A DNA stretch of 64,000 nt from Pseudomonas sp. Os17 (GTDB taxonomy: Bacteria; Pseudomonadota; Gammaproteobacteria; Pseudomonadales; Pseudomonadaceae). The notes under the pieces were generated by a model that saw only the letters and a program-made list of their open reading frames with translations, was not told the origin of the DNA and did not search any database. The translations under genes were made by a program, and so were the position numbers. Shown here piece after piece: positions 17,301 to 26,789 of this stretch; position 1 is the first letter of the stretch, and the number at the start of each line of letters is the position of its first letter. Location of the stretch: NCBI RefSeq assembly GCF_001547895.1, contig NZ_AP014627.1, positions 3,227,501 to 3,291,500 of the forward strand, given 5' to 3'.

Positions 17301-17864
17301 TTACCGCGGCAGCAGCACGCTGTCCACCACGTGAATCACCCCATTGGACTGCATGACATCGGCGATGCTGATCGCGGATTTGCCGCCTTTGGCGTCGATG
17401 ACCCAGAGCTTGCCTTCATAGGGTTTGACCGTCAGCGCTTCACCCTGGACGGTCTTGAGCATCACCTGTCCGCCATGTTGCTTGGCCTCGATCAGCAGTT
17501 GCCCGGCGGTGTGGGTTCCGGGCACCACATGGTAGGTCAGGACCTTGCTCAGATCGGCCTTGTGCTCAAGCTTGAGCAGGGTGTCGACGGTGCCGGCCGG
17601 CAGCTTGGCGAACGCCTCGTTGGTGGGGGCAAACACGGTGAACGGGCCTTTGCTGTTGAGGGTGTCCACCAGCCCCGCGGCCTTGACCGCCGCGACCAGA
17701 GTGGTGTGGTCCTTGGAGTTGACCGCGTTCTCCACGATGGTTTTGCTCGGGTACATCGCAGCGCCGCCGACCATCACCGAATCAGCGGCGAAACCGCTGA
17801 GCGGGGCAGTGACGGAGAATACGGCAAAGCAGACAGCGGCCAGGCGCTTGCTAAACGTGTGCAT
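17301..17864 (-). CDS. Fasciclin (FAS1) domain protein, secreted
   Basis: A 187-residue protein with a Sec signal peptide (MHTFSKRLAAVCFAVFSVTAPLSGFAA, cut near residue 27) and one FAS1 domain. Domain hallmarks are PFTVFAPTNEAFAKLP (H1 box), VLTYHVVPG (H2) and the closing NGVIHVVDSVLLP. FAS1 proteins mediate adhesion or act as periplasmic/secreted proteins of poorly known role in bacteria. Start at 17864 gives a clean signal sequence. Its own short promoter region follows toward 17900. Confidence 0.9.
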   Translation of the reverse strand: MHTFSKRLAAVCFAVFSVTAPLSGFAADSVMVGGAAMYPSKTIVENAVNSKDHTTLVAAVKAAGLVDTLNSKGPFTVFAPTNEAFAKLPAGTVDTLLKLEHKADLSKVLTYHVVPGTHTAGQLLIEAKQHGGQVMLKTVQGEALTVKPYEGKLWVIDAKGGKSAISIADVMQSNGVIHVVDSVLLPR

Positions 17865-18037
17865 GATGCAGCTCCTCGATTATTCGGCCCTCCTGATGAG
17901 GGTGCTGAATGTACGGGGCCCATCGGCAAACGGATGCGGCGCTGGCCGATTTTTCTCGGCAGCGCTCGCTCAAGCGACTCGGCAGTGGCTGCCCAGCCTG
18001 CACTGCAAGGGCAGAACAGGGCAGGGCGCGCGGCGCC

Positions 18038-18325
18038 TTACTTCGACATCCAATCGATCACCGCCTTGTAGTCCTCGGCGCTGCAATCCATGCACAGGCC
18101 CCGGGGCGGCATGGCATTGAAGCCTTCGGTCACGTGCTTGACCAATACGTCCGTGCCTTGCGCCAGGCGCGGTTTCCAGGCCAGCTGATCGCCCTTTTTC
18201 GGCGCCATGGGCAACTGCCCGCTGTGGCAGGCGGTGCAGGCGCGGTTGAACACCGCCTCCGGGTCCTGGGCGGCGTGGGCGCTGGTGAAAGCGAGTAAAC
18301 AGGCGGCAGCCAGTAGCGTCTTCAT
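18038..18325 (-). CDS. Cytochrome c5-type monohaem protein
   Basis: A 95-residue periplasmic cytochrome. A signal peptide MKTLLAAACLLAFTSAHA precedes FNRACTACHSGQLPMAPKKGD, which holds the CxxCH haem site. The axial Met should be in GFNAMPPRG, followed by the second Cys pair CMDCS typical of the c5 subgroup. It carries electrons in the periplasm. I chose ATG 18325, with AGGA upstream; ATG 18337 and longer frames lack a good site or spoil the signal peptide. Single gene with no obvious partner oxidase or dehydrogenase nearby. Confidence 0.9.
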   Translation of the reverse strand: MKTLLAAACLLAFTSAHAAQDPEAVFNRACTACHSGQLPMAPKKGDQLAWKPRLAQGTDVLVKHVTEGFNAMPPRGLCMDCSAEDYKAVIDWMSK

Positions 18326-19081
18326 GATGGTCCTCATCGTGTTCTTATCATCAGGTTGTCGCGCACGGGCGCGATCGACGCAGTGTAGGGAGGGGGTTTT
18401 TACACCCCCACTGCGACCGCCCGCCGCAGGTGCCGGCCGCCAGCGCTGAGTTAGGCGATCCACCGGCCGGCGGCGGGCAATCTGTGGCAGGTTGTCGCAC
18501 ATCAGGCCGGCAAAGCCTGCGTGCTAGATTGCCGGCCGACGGGATGCTTTCTCCAGGCAGGGTTACATCACGTCACTGAGTGCCGGTGTTTCGCGAGGAG
18601 CCCGGCACTCTTTTGCAGATTTCACAGGGCGGGCCAGCATCTCGATGCCCGCCGTCACCCTTGGCCACGGCGTCCCCCGCCGCCAGCCACCCCCTTGCCA
18701 GTTCCCCCTTCGACAGCTCCCGGGCCCGGGCGGGCTGGCGATCTTTCCCCCGTTCATGAGCTGGGCGCAGCAGCGGCTGTCACCGAACGGGACCTGTCAC
18801 CTGTGGCTGGATGTCGGGCTGTAGCCATCGCGCTTTGCCCGGCAAGTGCTCCCGACCTTGCACGACCAGTTGATGCTGGCCTCGGCGGCGCGCTGGGCCA
18901 TCGGTGACCGCAGCCAAGGGCGCCATTGGCTGTTGCGTGGGGATGATCAGGGTTTTCCCATCGCTCGCCGCAGGAGGGGTGACCGTTCCAGCCCGCGGAC
19001 CCGGGTTATTGGCGCTGCGGCGGAATGTCGCAGACATGGTTTTCCGCGCTCAGTGGTCGGGGAGGGCTGCCGAGGCTCTAC

Positions 19082-19095
19082 GTCAACATATTGGC
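19082..19095. promoter_or_regulatory. FleQ-like box 1
   Basis: GTCAACATATTGGC matches the FleQ box GTCAAT-N3-TTGAC at 9 of 11 defined positions. It is in the AT-rich region 273-286 bp upstream of pelX. In P. aeruginosa FleQ represses pel at low c-di-GMP and activates it at high c-di-GMP. Confidence 0.5.
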
Positions 19096-19131
19096 TAAAA
19101 GTTCATTGTTTTTTAGAAATGGCCAGGACTA

Positions 19132-19145
19132 GACGTAATATTGAC
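19132..19145. promoter_or_regulatory. FleQ-like half box 2
   Basis: GACGTAATATTGAC carries a perfect right half (TTGAC) but a poor left half of the FleQ box, 50 bp after box 1. The pair spacing suggests a two-site arrangement as at the P. aeruginosa pel promoter. The TTGACG may also be a -35 element. Confidence 0.35.
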
Positions 19146-19367
19146 GTAATGGCTTTTTCACCCCAGTATGCGCTCGCTGAGCAATTGATTTTATTGATGT
19201 TTTTTTGACGCCAACATCATCAGATCGGCTCGGGCCAAGGCGCTAGAGCCTTCGGCAAACCACAGCTCTCCGGAAAATGACGCCCATGGCAGCTATTAGC
19301 CAGGGTGTTTTCAACCGGTGTGCTAGCTTGAATCGGCGTAGCGACGAAATTTTCCTTGGGATGATCT

Positions 19368-20300
19368 ATGTCTTCTGAACGGATACTGGTTACGGGTGGC
19401 GCCGGTTTCATTGGTTCCCACTTGGTCGATGCGTTGTTGGCCAAAGGCTATGCCGTTCATGTTCTGGATGATCTGTCCACCGGCAAGACCAGCAATCTGC
19501 CGCTGACCCATCACGGCCTGAAACTCACGGTCGGTGATGTCGCCGATGCCACGCTCCTGGCCACGGCCATGAGCGGCTGCGACGCGGTGGTGCACCTGGC
19601 GGCGGTGGCTTCGGTGCAGGCCTCGGTCGAAGACCCGGTACGCACCCATCAGAGCAACTTCATCGGCACGCTGCGGGTCTGCGAGGCCATGGTCGCGGCG
19701 GGTATCCGCCGGGTGGTGTTCGCTTCCAGCGCGGCGGTGTACGGCAACAACGGCGAGGGCACCGCGATTGGCGAGGACACGCCCAAGTCGCCCCTCACGC
19801 CCTACGCAGCGGACAAGCTCGCCAGCGAGTACTACCTGGATTTCTACCGCCGTCAGCATGGCCTGGAGCCGGTGATCCTGCGCTTTTTCAACATCTTCGG
19901 GCCGCGCCAGGATCCTTCCTCGCCGTACTCCGGGGTGATCAGCATCTTCAGCGAACGGGCCAGGAGCCAGCAGCCGATCACCCTGTTCGGCGATGGCGGG
20001 CAGACCCGGGATTTCGTCTATGTCGCCGACCTGGTGAAGATCCTGGTCCAGGGCCTGGAGCAACCTGCGCCCGCGATCGATGCCACCAACGTCGGCCTGG
20101 GTGGCGTGACCAGCCTCAACGACCTGATCGCGACCCTGCAACAGATCAGCGGCCAGCCGCTGAAGGTGAATCATGCCGCGACGCGATCCGGTGATATCCG
20201 CCATTCGAAGGCCGACAACCGACGTTTGCGCGAGCGCTTCGATCTGGGGACGCCGACCCGCCTCGGGGAGGGCCTGGCGCAGCTGTACCGCAGTCTCTAG
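19368..20300 (+). CDS. pelX: PelX, UDP-GlcNAc C4-epimerase
   Basis: A 310-residue extended SDR. The NAD loop is VTGGAGFIGSHL (residues 8-19). The catalytic residues are S121 (FASSAAVYG), Y146 and K150 (TPYAADK). A sugar-binding segment FGPRQDPSSPYSGVIS and a GQTRDFVYVADL stretch follow, as in WbpP-like epimerases. PelX interconverts UDP-GlcNAc and UDP-GalNAc and thereby supplies GalNAc for Pel polymer; it has been studied from P. protegens. It is the first gene of the pel group here, 79 bp before pelA and in the same direction, so it is probably co-transcribed. ATG 19368 is the only start giving the intact Rossmann fold; the ribosome-binding site is weak. Confidence 0.92.
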   Translation: MSSERILVTGGAGFIGSHLVDALLAKGYAVHVLDDLSTGKTSNLPLTHHGLKLTVGDVADATLLATAMSGCDAVVHLAAVASVQASVEDPVRTHQSNFIGTLRVCEAMVAAGIRRVVFASSAAVYGNNGEGTAIGEDTPKSPLTPYAADKLASEYYLDFYRRQHGLEPVILRFFNIFGPRQDPSSPYSGVISIFSERARSQQPITLFGDGGQTRDFVYVADLVKILVQGLEQPAPAIDATNVGLGGVTSLNDLIATLQQISGQPLKVNHAATRSGDIRHSKADNRRLRERFDLGTPTRLGEGLAQLYRSL

Positions 20301-20379
20301 CTTCCTGGCCTTGAGCGTTCCGGCGAGCCGGAGCTCGACAGCCTGATGGTGTGCCGATTGATCTACTGAAGAGTGAGTT

Positions 20380-23190
20380 ATGGACATCGAGTTTCGCAGG
20401 GGGCGTGTCTTCAACATGGTTCGGCGCCTGTTTACCGCATTGGCCTTGTGTGCAACCCCTTCGCTGGTACAGGCGGCGCCGGCGGCGCCTGCCAGCGTCG
20501 GCTTCTGGTACGCCGAACGACCTCCGCTGGAGGAGTTGGCGCAGTACGAGTGGGCGGTGGTCGAGCCCGGTCATATGAGCACTGCGGATGTCGCCACCTT
20601 GCGCAAGCTGGGCAGCCAGCCGTTCGCCTACCTGTCGGTGGGCGAGTTCGACGGTGACCGCGCAGCGCTGGACAAGCAGGCCCTGACCCAGGGCGCCAGC
20701 GCCATCCGCAACAAGGCCTGGGACAGCCAGGTGATGGACATCGCCACTCCGGCCTGGCGCGAACACCTGTTCAAGCGCGCCAAGGCCTTGCAGGACCAGG
20801 GCTATGCCGGCCTGTTCCTCGATACCCTGGACAGTTTCCAGCTGCTGCCTGAAGCCCAGCGCGAAGCGCAACGCCAGGCCCTGGCCTCGTTCCTGCGGGA
20901 GCTGCACAGCCGTCTGCCCAACCTCAAGCTGTTCTTCAACCGTGGCTTCGAGGTGCTGGGGGAGCTGGACGGCGTGGCCGCGGCCGTGGCCGTCGAATCG
21001 ATCCATGCCGGCTGGGATGCCGCGGCCAAGCGTTATCGGCCGGTTTCCGAGTCCGATCGCAACTGGCTCGAAGGTGAACTCAAGCCACTGCGGGCCAAAA
21101 ACATTCCCCTGGTGGCCATCGACTACTTGCCACCCAACCGCCGCGAAGAAGCGCGCAAGCTGGCCCGCCAACTGAGTCAGGAAGGCTTTATCCCGGTGGT
21201 CACCACCCCGGACCTCAACGCCATCGGCCTGAGCACCGTGGAAGTGCAGCCGCGGCGCATCGCCATGCTCTACGACCCGCGTGAAGGCGAACTCTACGAT
21301 CACGCCGGGCATCGCATGCTCGGCGGCCTGCTGGAATACCTGGGTTACCGCGTGGACTACCTGCCGGCCGACGACAGCCTGCCGTCCTACAGCTTCGCCG
21401 GGCTGTACGCCGGGGTGGTGGTGTGGATGACCAGCGGCCCGCCCCAAGACAGCCGCGCCTTCAGCCACTGGATCGGCCAGCGCCTGGACGAACAGGTGCC
21501 ACTGGCCATCATGGCCGGCCTGCCGATCGAAGACCGTGCACTGCTCAAGCGCCTGGGACTGGGCCTGGCGGCGCCGGGAACCCGTGGAAACCTGCAGGTG
21601 CTGAGCCAGGACAAGAGCCTGATCGGTGCCTTTGAAGCACCGGTGGTGGCGCGGACCCGTGAACTGACCCGGGTCACGCTGCTGCCCGACGGACCGAAAC
21701 CGGCCTTGCTGCTGGGGGACGACAAGGGCGGCAAATATGCCCCCGTGGTCATCGGCACCTGGGGCGGCATGGCCCTGGCCCCTTATGTGGTGGAGGCCAA
21801 TGTCGAGCGCAGCCGCTGGATGCTCGACCCGTTCGCCTTTATCCAGAAGGCCCTGCGCCTGCCGGCGCAACCGCGCCCGGACACCACCACCGAGAACGGC
21901 CGGCGGATCGCCACGGTGCACATCGACGGCGACGGCTTTCCGTCCCACGCCGAAGTGCGCGGCACCCCGTATTCCGGGCGCCAGGTGCTGGATGACTACA
22001 TCCGGCCCAACCCGTACCTGACCTCGGTGTCTATCATCGAAGGGGAGATCGGGCCCAAGGGCATGTCGCCGTTCCTCGCCCGGGAACTGGAGCCGATTGC
22101 CCAGGAGATCTTTGCCGATCCCAAGGTCGAGGTGGCCACCCACACCTACAGCCACCCGTTCTACATGCAGCCGGACAAGGCCAAGAAGGACGAGGACTTC
22201 CACGCCGAATACGGCCTGCGCCTGAACATCCCGGGGTACAAGACCCTGGACTACAAGCGCGAGATCTACGGCTCGCGGGACTACATCAACAGCCGCCTGA
22301 CCACCGCGCAGAAGCCGGTGAAGCTGATCTTCTGGCCGGGGGACGCGCTGCCCAGCGCCGACACCATCAAGATGGCCTACGCCGCCGGGCTGAAAAACGT
22401 CAACGGCGGACAGACCATCCTGACCAAGGCCAACCCGTCGCTGACCGGCCTCTATCCCTTGCTGCGTCCCACTGAAGGCGGCCTGCAGTACTACGCGCCG
22501 GTGATCAACGAGAACATGTACACCAACCTCTGGAAGGGCCCGTACTACGGTTTCCGCGATGTGATCGACACCTTCGAGCTGACCGACAGCCCGCGGCGCC
22601 TGCGCGGCATTCACCTGTACTACCACTTCTATTCGGGCACCAAGCAGGCCTCGATCAAGGCCATGACCGACATCTACCGGTTCATGCGTGGCCAGCAGCC
22701 GCTGTCCTTGTGGATGAGCGACTACCTGGACCGGGTCCACGGTCTGTACCAGGCCAGCCTGGCCCGTACCGCCGAAGGCGACTGGCAGGTGCGCGGCCTG
22801 GATGGCTTGCGCACCCTGCGCCTGGACCCTGAGCTCGGCTGGCCGGATCTGGGGCGCTCCCGAGGCGTGGCCGGGGTCCGTGATCTGCCCCAGGGGCGCT
22901 ATGTGGCCTTGAGCAGCGATCATCCGTTGCTGGCCCTGCGTCCCGAGCGTGATCCGCGTCCGGCCCTGGAGCTGGCGAACATTCCCCTGCGCGACTGGCG
23001 TTATGTGAATGACCGGCAAGTGACGTTCTCCTTTGCCGGCCAGTTCAACCTGGAGTTCTCGGTGCGGTCGGCCAGCGCCTGCCGGGTCGAGGTCCAGGGG
23101 CAACGTTACGCCGGCAAGTCCGAACAGGGCCTGTGGCATTTCCAACTTCCTTTGAAGCAGGTGAGTGATGGCCAACTCTTCTGCAACTGA
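20380..23190 (+). CDS. pelA: PelA, Pel polysaccharide hydrolase/deacetylase
   Basis: 936 residues, similar to the P. aeruginosa protein of about 948. It is a periplasmic two-activity enzyme. The N-terminal glycoside-hydrolase TIM-barrel domain (about 45-290) starts VGFWYAERPPLEELAQYEW. A middle Rossmann-like part follows. The C-terminal polysaccharide deacetylase has VHIDGDGF (D516, D518) and ATHTYSHPF (H588, H592), the Asp-His-His metal set. It partly deacetylates Pel and can cleave it. The signal peptide MVRRLFTALALCATPSLVQA begins at an internal ATG (20416), which may be the true start. ATG 20380 adds 12 residues containing acidic positions. The 3' end overlaps pelB by 23 bp. Confidence 0.93.
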   Translation: MDIEFRRGRVFNMVRRLFTALALCATPSLVQAAPAAPASVGFWYAERPPLEELAQYEWAVVEPGHMSTADVATLRKLGSQPFAYLSVGEFDGDRAALDKQALTQGASAIRNKAWDSQVMDIATPAWREHLFKRAKALQDQGYAGLFLDTLDSFQLLPEAQREAQRQALASFLRELHSRLPNLKLFFNRGFEVLGELDGVAAAVAVESIHAGWDAAAKRYRPVSESDRNWLEGELKPLRAKNIPLVAIDYLPPNRREEARKLARQLSQEGFIPVVTTPDLNAIGLSTVEVQPRRIAMLYDPREGELYDHAGHRMLGGLLEYLGYRVDYLPADDSLPSYSFAGLYAGVVVWMTSGPPQDSRAFSHWIGQRLDEQVPLAIMAGLPIEDRALLKRLGLGLAAPGTRGNLQVLSQDKSLIGAFEAPVVARTRELTRVTLLPDGPKPALLLGDDKGGKYAPVVIGTWGGMALAPYVVEANVERSRWMLDPFAFIQKALRLPAQPRPDTTTENGRRIATVHIDGDGFPSHAEVRGTPYSGRQVLDDYIRPNPYLTSVSIIEGEIGPKGMSPFLARELEPIAQEIFADPKVEVATHTYSHPFYMQPDKAKKDEDFHAEYGLRLNIPGYKTLDYKREIYGSRDYINSRLTTAQKPVKLIFWPGDALPSADTIKMAYAAGLKNVNGGQTILTKANPSLTGLYPLLRPTEGGLQYYAPVINENMYTNLWKGPYYGFRDVIDTFELTDSPRRLRGIHLYYHFYSGTKQASIKAMTDIYRFMRGQQPLSLWMSDYLDRVHGLYQASLARTAEGDWQVRGLDGLRTLRLDPELGWPDLGRSRGVAGVRDLPQGRYVALSSDHPLLALRPERDPRPALELANIPLRDWRYVNDRQVTFSFAGQFNLEFSVRSASACRVEVQGQRYAGKSEQGLWHFQLPLKQVSDGQLFCN

Positions 23191-26100
23191 CAAGGCCCCG
23201 CGGGCGCGGCTGCTCAATCCCTGGGCCTTGCTGCTGGTGGCGATTGCCGTCGGCGTGCTGCTGTGGGCGACCTATCGCAACGAAGACGCCTTTCGGCCCA
23301 AGGGCGGGCAACCGGACGAGGTGTCCGCCAGCTATGCCGAAGTGCTGCTGGCCGCGCACCCGGAAAACAGCGAATTGCGCACCCAGCTGCTGGATCTGCT
23401 GATCCAGCTGGGCGACTACTCCAAGGCGGAAAAACACCTGGCCGAGTGGCCGCAACCCGACCCGGCGCTCAAGGCCTACTACCGTTTGCAGCTTGATGCC
23501 CTGGCGCTGAACAACAGCACCGACAGCGCCGCGTTGCAGGCCCTGGCCGAGCGCTTCAAGGCCTTCGATTACCGTTCCTTGCCCAGCCCGCAGCTGGAGC
23601 GCCTGGCTTCCCTGGCCCTGGCGGCCCAGGCCCCGGGGCTGGCAGCGGATGCCTACGCCGAGCTGGCGCGTCGCGATCCCAAGCAGGGTCAGCACTGGCT
23701 GCCCGAGGCGGCGCGCTGGTACCAGGCCAGCGAACAGCCCGGACGCGCCGCCGACCTTTATGTGCAACTGCTCGATGCCAGCCAGGCCCCCGACGTGCGC
23801 CGCCAGCTCCTGCAGCAAGCCTTCACCACCCTGGTGGCGGCGGATCGTGGCGATCAGGCCGCCGAGCTGCTGGCCCGGGAACTGGCGACCCAGCCCGAGG
23901 CTGAATTCGATGCCGGACTGCTGGACCAGGGCGTCGATGTGGCGATTGCCCACAACCGTGCGGACCTGGCCGAGCAGTTCTTCAGCGCCTGGCGCAAGTT
24001 GCAGCCCGACAGCCCGGAGGTCCTGGCCAAGGAGTTCAAGCAGCGCCTGGCCTTCGGCGACCTCAACGGCGCCCATGCGGTAGGCGTGCAACTGCTGGAA
24101 CTGCGCCCGGAGGATCCGGCACTGCTGGAGCAGATGGCCCATCTCGCCGAGTGGCAGGGCGATTCGGCCTCGGCGCTGGGCTACTGGATCAGCCTGAGCA
24201 AGCTGCGTCACGACCCGGCGCAGTTCGAACACACCTGGCGCCTGGCCATGCAGACCTACGACTTCGACCGTGGCATTCCGTTGCTGGCCGGGATCATGGA
24301 CGCCCGGGCCCTGAGCAACGTCGAACTCGACGCCCTGGTGTACGCCGAAGAGTCCCGCGGCACCCCCGAGCAGGCGCAAGCATGGCTGCGCCGCTACGTC
24401 GCCAAGTACCCCAAGCACCGGCTGGCCTGGGTGCGTCTGTTGCAGAACCTGGAAAACACCGAGCAGTACCCGGAGCGCCTGGCGGTCTGGAAGAACTTCG
24501 CCAAGCGGTATCCGCTGACCAGCACCGAACGGGTGGACTGGGCCAACAACTACCTCAAGCTGTTTGACAGCCAGTCGGCGTGGAAGGTGATCACCGCGGT
24601 CGATGGCAACAAGATCGACGACCTCAACTACTGGCAGTCCCGCGCCTCCCTGGCCTGGGACCTTGAGCTGGACGATGAGCTGCAGCTGGCGCTGGAGAGG
24701 ATGCTGGCGATCAAGGGCTCGCTCAACAGCGGTGACGAGAGTCAGCTGATCGCCCTGTATCGCACCCGCGATCCGCGCAAGGCCCTGCAGTTGACCGTCG
24801 ACAGCTGGCGCCAGGGGCACAATCCCCAGCGTCTGGTGGCCGCCCTGCAACTGGCCCAGGAGCTTCAGGACTGGCCGCTGGTGGTCGACCTGCTCAAGGA
24901 AGCCGAGCAGTACCCGGACGCCGCCGATCAGTCCCAGGTGCTGGCCGCCCGCGGCGCCCTGGCGGTGCAGCAGGGCAACAGCGACGAGGCGTTGCGCCTG
25001 TATCGCCAGGGCTTGAGCCGGTTCCCGGATGACAACACCTTCCGCGAACGCCTGCTGTGGCTGTATGTCGACCTGGGGCGCAGTGCCGAGATCAAGCCGC
25101 TGTTGCAGCAATGGCGCTCCCTGGCCCGCAGCGACAGCACCTTGTGGCTGCCATTCGCCGCCGCCAGCCAGCTGGTGGGGCGCAATACCGAGGCCCTGGC
25201 CTGGTATCGCCTGTACCTGCAGGGCAACTCGCAGGACTGGATGGTCCAGGCTGCCTATGCCGATGCCCTGGAAAGTGCAGGTTATGCCGACTCGGCCCAG
25301 CGCCTGCGGCTCAAGCTCGATCGCCAGGTGACCGCGGAGCAGATCCGCGCCACGCCACAGGGCTATGCCACCTGGCTGCGCCTGCTGGCCAGCAGCTATT
25401 CGTCGCGTAAGGCGCAGAACAAGGCCATGCAATGGCAGGACGGTTCCAAGCCGATGCTGCAGCTGTGGTTCGATCAGTTCCTTGCGCGCCTGGATGACCT
25501 CAATCAGTCGGCGCAGAAGGACGAGTGGCTGGCCTGGGCCCGCAGCCGGGGCCTGAAGATCAGCAGCTACGAACAGATCCAGGAAGCCTTGCGCGGCAGT
25601 AACCGCCAGGCCCTGGAGCGTCTGGTGGCCGGCGGCAGCCTTGATCCGGCGCAGCAGGTCGAGGCCCTGAACAGCCTCGGGCGCGGCGGCGAAGCGTTGG
25701 CCACCGGGCTGTCGGCGCTGGGTGACGACCAGCCGGCATCCCTGCGTGAGCAACTGCGACGCCAGACCATCGAGATGACCGAGCGCACGCCCCAGGGCGT
25801 GCAACTGGCCTGGGAGCGCCAGGACTACGGCGGACTGGTGTTCAACGGCCCGCGGCTGACCGCCGCGCGTTACCTCAACGACAACTGGTACGCCAAGCTG
25901 GTGCTGGAGCAGGGCCGCTACAGCGGCGACACCCTCGATACCGCGCGCCTGGGCAACGAGACCAATACCGAGCTGACCCTGCAGCGTCAGGTGGAGAACG
26001 GCAACTACAAGCTGATCTTCGACAGCAGCCTGCGCAAGGACGATGACCGCAACGGCCTGGGCATCAGTCGCAGCTGGCAGGTGGACAGCGGCAACGAGCT

Positions 26101-26761
26101 GGACCTGGGCGCCGACTGGCACCGCAAGAACGAAGACAGCGGCCTGATGCGTGCCTTCGGCCAGCAGGACGATCTCTGGGTCGGTGGCCGGCATCGCTAC
26201 TCGGCCCGCGACCAGCTGTCCTGGAACCTGGCCCAGCGCTGGTTCTCGACCCGCGGCGGCGATGACCTGGGCAGCGGTCAGGCACTGAAGATCGAGTTCG
26301 ACCACACCCTGCAGTTCGAAGGTCCGAACTGGGAACTGCGCAGCGGCATCGACTACCAGCAGAACAGCCTGAACAACCGGGCGCTGCCCAACCTGGCCAA
26401 TACCCTGGGCGGAGGCATCGATCTGGCCGGCATCCAGCTCGACGACCCGAACCAGATCAACAGCCAGACCCTGCTGCAAAAACGCTATGGCCAGCTGTTC
26501 TTCGGCAGCGCCTGGCGCCGCGGCTTCCCGGGTGCGCTGAACCGCACGCGCGGGCAGTACACCTGGCTGGTGGACGTCAGCTCCGGCTGGCAGTGGACCG
26601 ACAACACCATCAACTACGCCATCAGTACCGGTATCGGCACCGAGGTGATAGGGGATGACGAATTGGCAGTGACCTTCGGTTACCAGTCGGCGCCGCAAGG
26701 CGGAACCGGCAAATCCGGCGGCACTGCAGGTGTCAGCTATAGCGTGCGTTTTGGACGCTGA
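23168..26761 (+). CDS. pelB: PelB, outer-membrane Pel exporter with TPR scaffold
   Basis: 1,197 residues, the length expected for PelB (1,193 in P. aeruginosa). It has one N-terminal membrane anchor (LLNPWALLLVAIAVGVLLWA), a very long Ala/Leu-rich helical TPR region (about 50-880) and a C-terminal beta-barrel of alternating polar/aromatic strands ending YSVRFGR. The terminal aromatic/Arg pattern fits outer-membrane insertion. The TPRs recruit PelA in the periplasm, and the barrel with PelC forms the polymer exit. The ATG at 23168 lies inside the end of pelA, so translation is probably coupled. A GTG one codon earlier is possible. Confidence 0.93.
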   Translation: MANSSATDKAPRARLLNPWALLLVAIAVGVLLWATYRNEDAFRPKGGQPDEVSASYAEVLLAAHPENSELRTQLLDLLIQLGDYSKAEKHLAEWPQPDPALKAYYRLQLDALALNNSTDSAALQALAERFKAFDYRSLPSPQLERLASLALAAQAPGLAADAYAELARRDPKQGQHWLPEAARWYQASEQPGRAADLYVQLLDASQAPDVRRQLLQQAFTTLVAADRGDQAAELLARELATQPEAEFDAGLLDQGVDVAIAHNRADLAEQFFSAWRKLQPDSPEVLAKEFKQRLAFGDLNGAHAVGVQLLELRPEDPALLEQMAHLAEWQGDSASALGYWISLSKLRHDPAQFEHTWRLAMQTYDFDRGIPLLAGIMDARALSNVELDALVYAEESRGTPEQAQAWLRRYVAKYPKHRLAWVRLLQNLENTEQYPERLAVWKNFAKRYPLTSTERVDWANNYLKLFDSQSAWKVITAVDGNKIDDLNYWQSRASLAWDLELDDELQLALERMLAIKGSLNSGDESQLIALYRTRDPRKALQLTVDSWRQGHNPQRLVAALQLAQELQDWPLVVDLLKEAEQYPDAADQSQVLAARGALAVQQGNSDEALRLYRQGLSRFPDDNTFRERLLWLYVDLGRSAEIKPLLQQWRSLARSDSTLWLPFAAASQLVGRNTEALAWYRLYLQGNSQDWMVQAAYADALESAGYADSAQRLRLKLDRQVTAEQIRATPQGYATWLRLLASSYSSRKAQNKAMQWQDGSKPMLQLWFDQFLARLDDLNQSAQKDEWLAWARSRGLKISSYEQIQEALRGSNRQALERLVAGGSLDPAQQVEALNSLGRGGEALATGLSALGDDQPASLREQLRRQTIEMTERTPQGVQLAWERQDYGGLVFNGPRLTAARYLNDNWYAKLVLEQGRYSGDTLDTARLGNETNTELTLQRQVENGNYKLIFDSSLRKDDDRNGLGISRSWQVDSGNELDLGADWHRKNEDSGLMRAFGQQDDLWVGGRHRYSARDQLSWNLAQRWFSTRGGDDLGSGQALKIEFDHTLQFEGPNWELRSGIDYQQNSLNNRALPNLANTLGGGIDLAGIQLDDPNQINSQTLLQKRYGQLFFGSAWRRGFPGALNRTRGQYTWLVDVSSGWQWTDNTINYAISTGIGTEVIGDDELAVTFGYQSAPQGGTGKSGGTAGVSYSVRFGR

Positions 26762-26789
26762 TCATGGAATTCAAAGAGGAGTGAACCTT

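Larger units (their letters stand above)
18756..19208 (+). pseudogene. Possible decayed gene with in-frame stop
   Basis: One frame reads like protein on both sides of a TAG at 18822: MSWAQQRLSPNGTCHLWLDV before it and PSRFARQVLPTLHDQLMLAS after it. The frame then loses protein character before its stop at 19206. It looks like a remnant, but chance in high-GC DNA is possible. Family not recognised. Confidence 0.25.
18326..19367. other. Long non-coding stretch upstream of the pel operon
   Basis: About 1 kb without a convincing intact gene. From 18756 to 19208 there is a broken protein-like frame (separate entry). From about 19080 to 19220 the DNA becomes markedly AT-rich with FleQ-like boxes, which looks like the pel promoter region. 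The last 150 bp before pelX have normal composition. Confidence 0.5.
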
